DNA of 64,000 nucleotides from Romanomermis culicivorax. Its lineage: Eukaryota > Nematoda > Enoplea > Mermithida > Mermithidae. The stretch lies in contig CAWUHX010000362.1 in assembly GCA_963922205.1 (NCBI GenBank), forward strand, positions 186,001 through 250,000, given 5' to 3'. The notes under the pieces are model-generated. The model saw only the letters and a list, made by a program, of their open reading frames with translations, did not search any database and had not been told where the DNA came from. The position numbers were made by a program, and so were the translations under genes. Below, piece after piece: positions 63,230-64,000 of the stretch; within the stretch, counting starts at the first letter, position 1; the number at the start of each line of letters is the position of its first letter.

Positions 63230-64000
63230 GCTCGCTTTTTTAAAGAGATATAGCGTATCTTATTTGTTATAACGTATCTTGTAACATGCAAAATATGTTA
63301 CAACAATGACCTATGTCATAACATATAAAAAAAGTGTTTTTTTTTCAGGAAATTTCTATATCGAAGTAATACGTTATATTCCTATAACTTATTCGTATTC
63401 TTAACCAGACTGCTATATTTTGTCTGTTGTGACAAATATAACATTACATATGTTATAACATGGGATATGCTATAACATGGGACATGTTATAACATCAAAT
63501 ATATTATAACATGTATATCATTTAATGTGGTATACGTTGTGATGTGCGAAATGTTATAACATGCAACATGTTTAAACATGCAATATGCTGTAACACATCC
63601 CATGTTATAGCATATCCCATGTCATAGCATACACTATGTTATAAAATGTCGTATTCCCAAATCCATGTGGCCGGCGTGTCAGAAAAATAACATTCGGTCA
63701 GGGGCTCGAATCCTCGACCTTCTGCAAACACCGCAGATGCGCCGCCAACTGCACTAACTGAACCACATGGATGGCTGGGAAATTGTGGTTGTAATGGGGG
63801 TGGTGAGTGCAGTGCATGCCACGTAATAAACAGCTGGACGCACCACTACAACAAAAACACCCGATGTTATGTTATAACATACCTCCCCGTGTTATAACAT
63901 ACACGAACTGATAACATATCCTGTGTTATAACATATCCCGTGTTATAACATACCTAACATGCCCCATGTTATATCATACTTTGTTTTATACCATACCCTA
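63230..64000. repeat. Palindromic minisatellite TGTTATAACATG, runs off window
   Basis: More than 20 copies of TTATAACAT with spacers such as 'gggatatgc' and 'cccatg'. The unit is its own inverse, so the array can form many small hairpins. It is split by the tRNA-like piece at 63655-63775 and some 60 bp of GC-richer DNA. It reaches the right window edge. Confidence 0.85.
63661..63772 (-). repeat. tRNA-like sequence within a 10-bp inverted repeat
   Basis: ATCCATGTGG at 63661-63670 pairs perfectly with CCACATGGAT at 63763-63772. Inside, the minus strand has an A-box-like TGGTTCAGTTAGTGCAG, a stem-loop TCTGC-GGTGTTT-GCAGA in the anticodon place and a B-box-like GGATTCGAGCCCC. It may be a tRNA-derived element; no functional tRNA is claimed. 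Confidence 0.4.

Overview
The window looks like nuclear DNA of a nematode. It holds two copies of a MLT-10-like moulting-cycle gene, an interstitial run of the nematode telomere hexamer TTAGGC, short A/T-rich intergenic DNA peppered with the motif TACTGTA, and introns with TTTTCAG-type acceptors. The genus cannot be fixed from sequence alone. The window is repeat-rich: most of its length is transposons and their debris, many with visible target-site duplications (TSDs), and host exons sit between them.

Layout. 1-6631: 3' part of a Ty3/gypsy retrotransposon (pol ORF open at the window edge, stop at 4657, then a probable 3' LTR) inserted in a DNA transposon whose remnant is 6632-7144. 7478-8714: mariner-like repeat with a MULE-like MITE nested in it. 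8881-23420, minus strand: a five-exon gene that I assembled from splice sites and reading phase (714 codons, four copies of one domain of unknown function). Its large introns hold Harbinger-type MITEs, a ~1.1 kb palindromic element, a solo LTR and a ~100-bp satellite. 23867-28419: two transposons whose arms are family-specific short tandem repeats and which are flanked by perfect 8-bp TSDs. 30838-31653: internally deleted PIF/Harbinger element with an N-terminal transposase exon. 32283-32470: interstitial TTAGGC tract. 32857-34308 and 55606-57027, minus strand: the MLT-10-like paralogues. 36525-38010: tandem-repeat-ended transposon with another one nested in it. 38513-39792: TIR element carrying a Q/S/T/P-rich reading frame. 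41136-43390: a carrier-like exon and a second exon-like segment. 43532-44305: RG-rich ORF beside duplicated tRNA-like sequences. 46918-48768, minus strand: last two exons of a Ly6/uPAR-type cysteine-rich surface protein. 51498-53707: two related LTRs. 59691-60132: (CTTTT)n. 60297-60569, minus strand: a 90-aa HLH protein without a basic region, resembling Id/Emc. 61111-62297: second copy of the palindromic element. 63230-64000: TTATAACAT minisatellite with a tRNA-like insertion.

The host genes (four-domain gene, MLT-10 pair, Ly6-like gene, HLH gene) show no shared pathway or operon spacing. The main story is mobile-DNA structure: at least four families of transposon share one design (arms made of 15-20 bp tandem repeats, 8-bp TSD), with nesting that orders the insertions in time. 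All calls rest on reading by eye; no searches were run.
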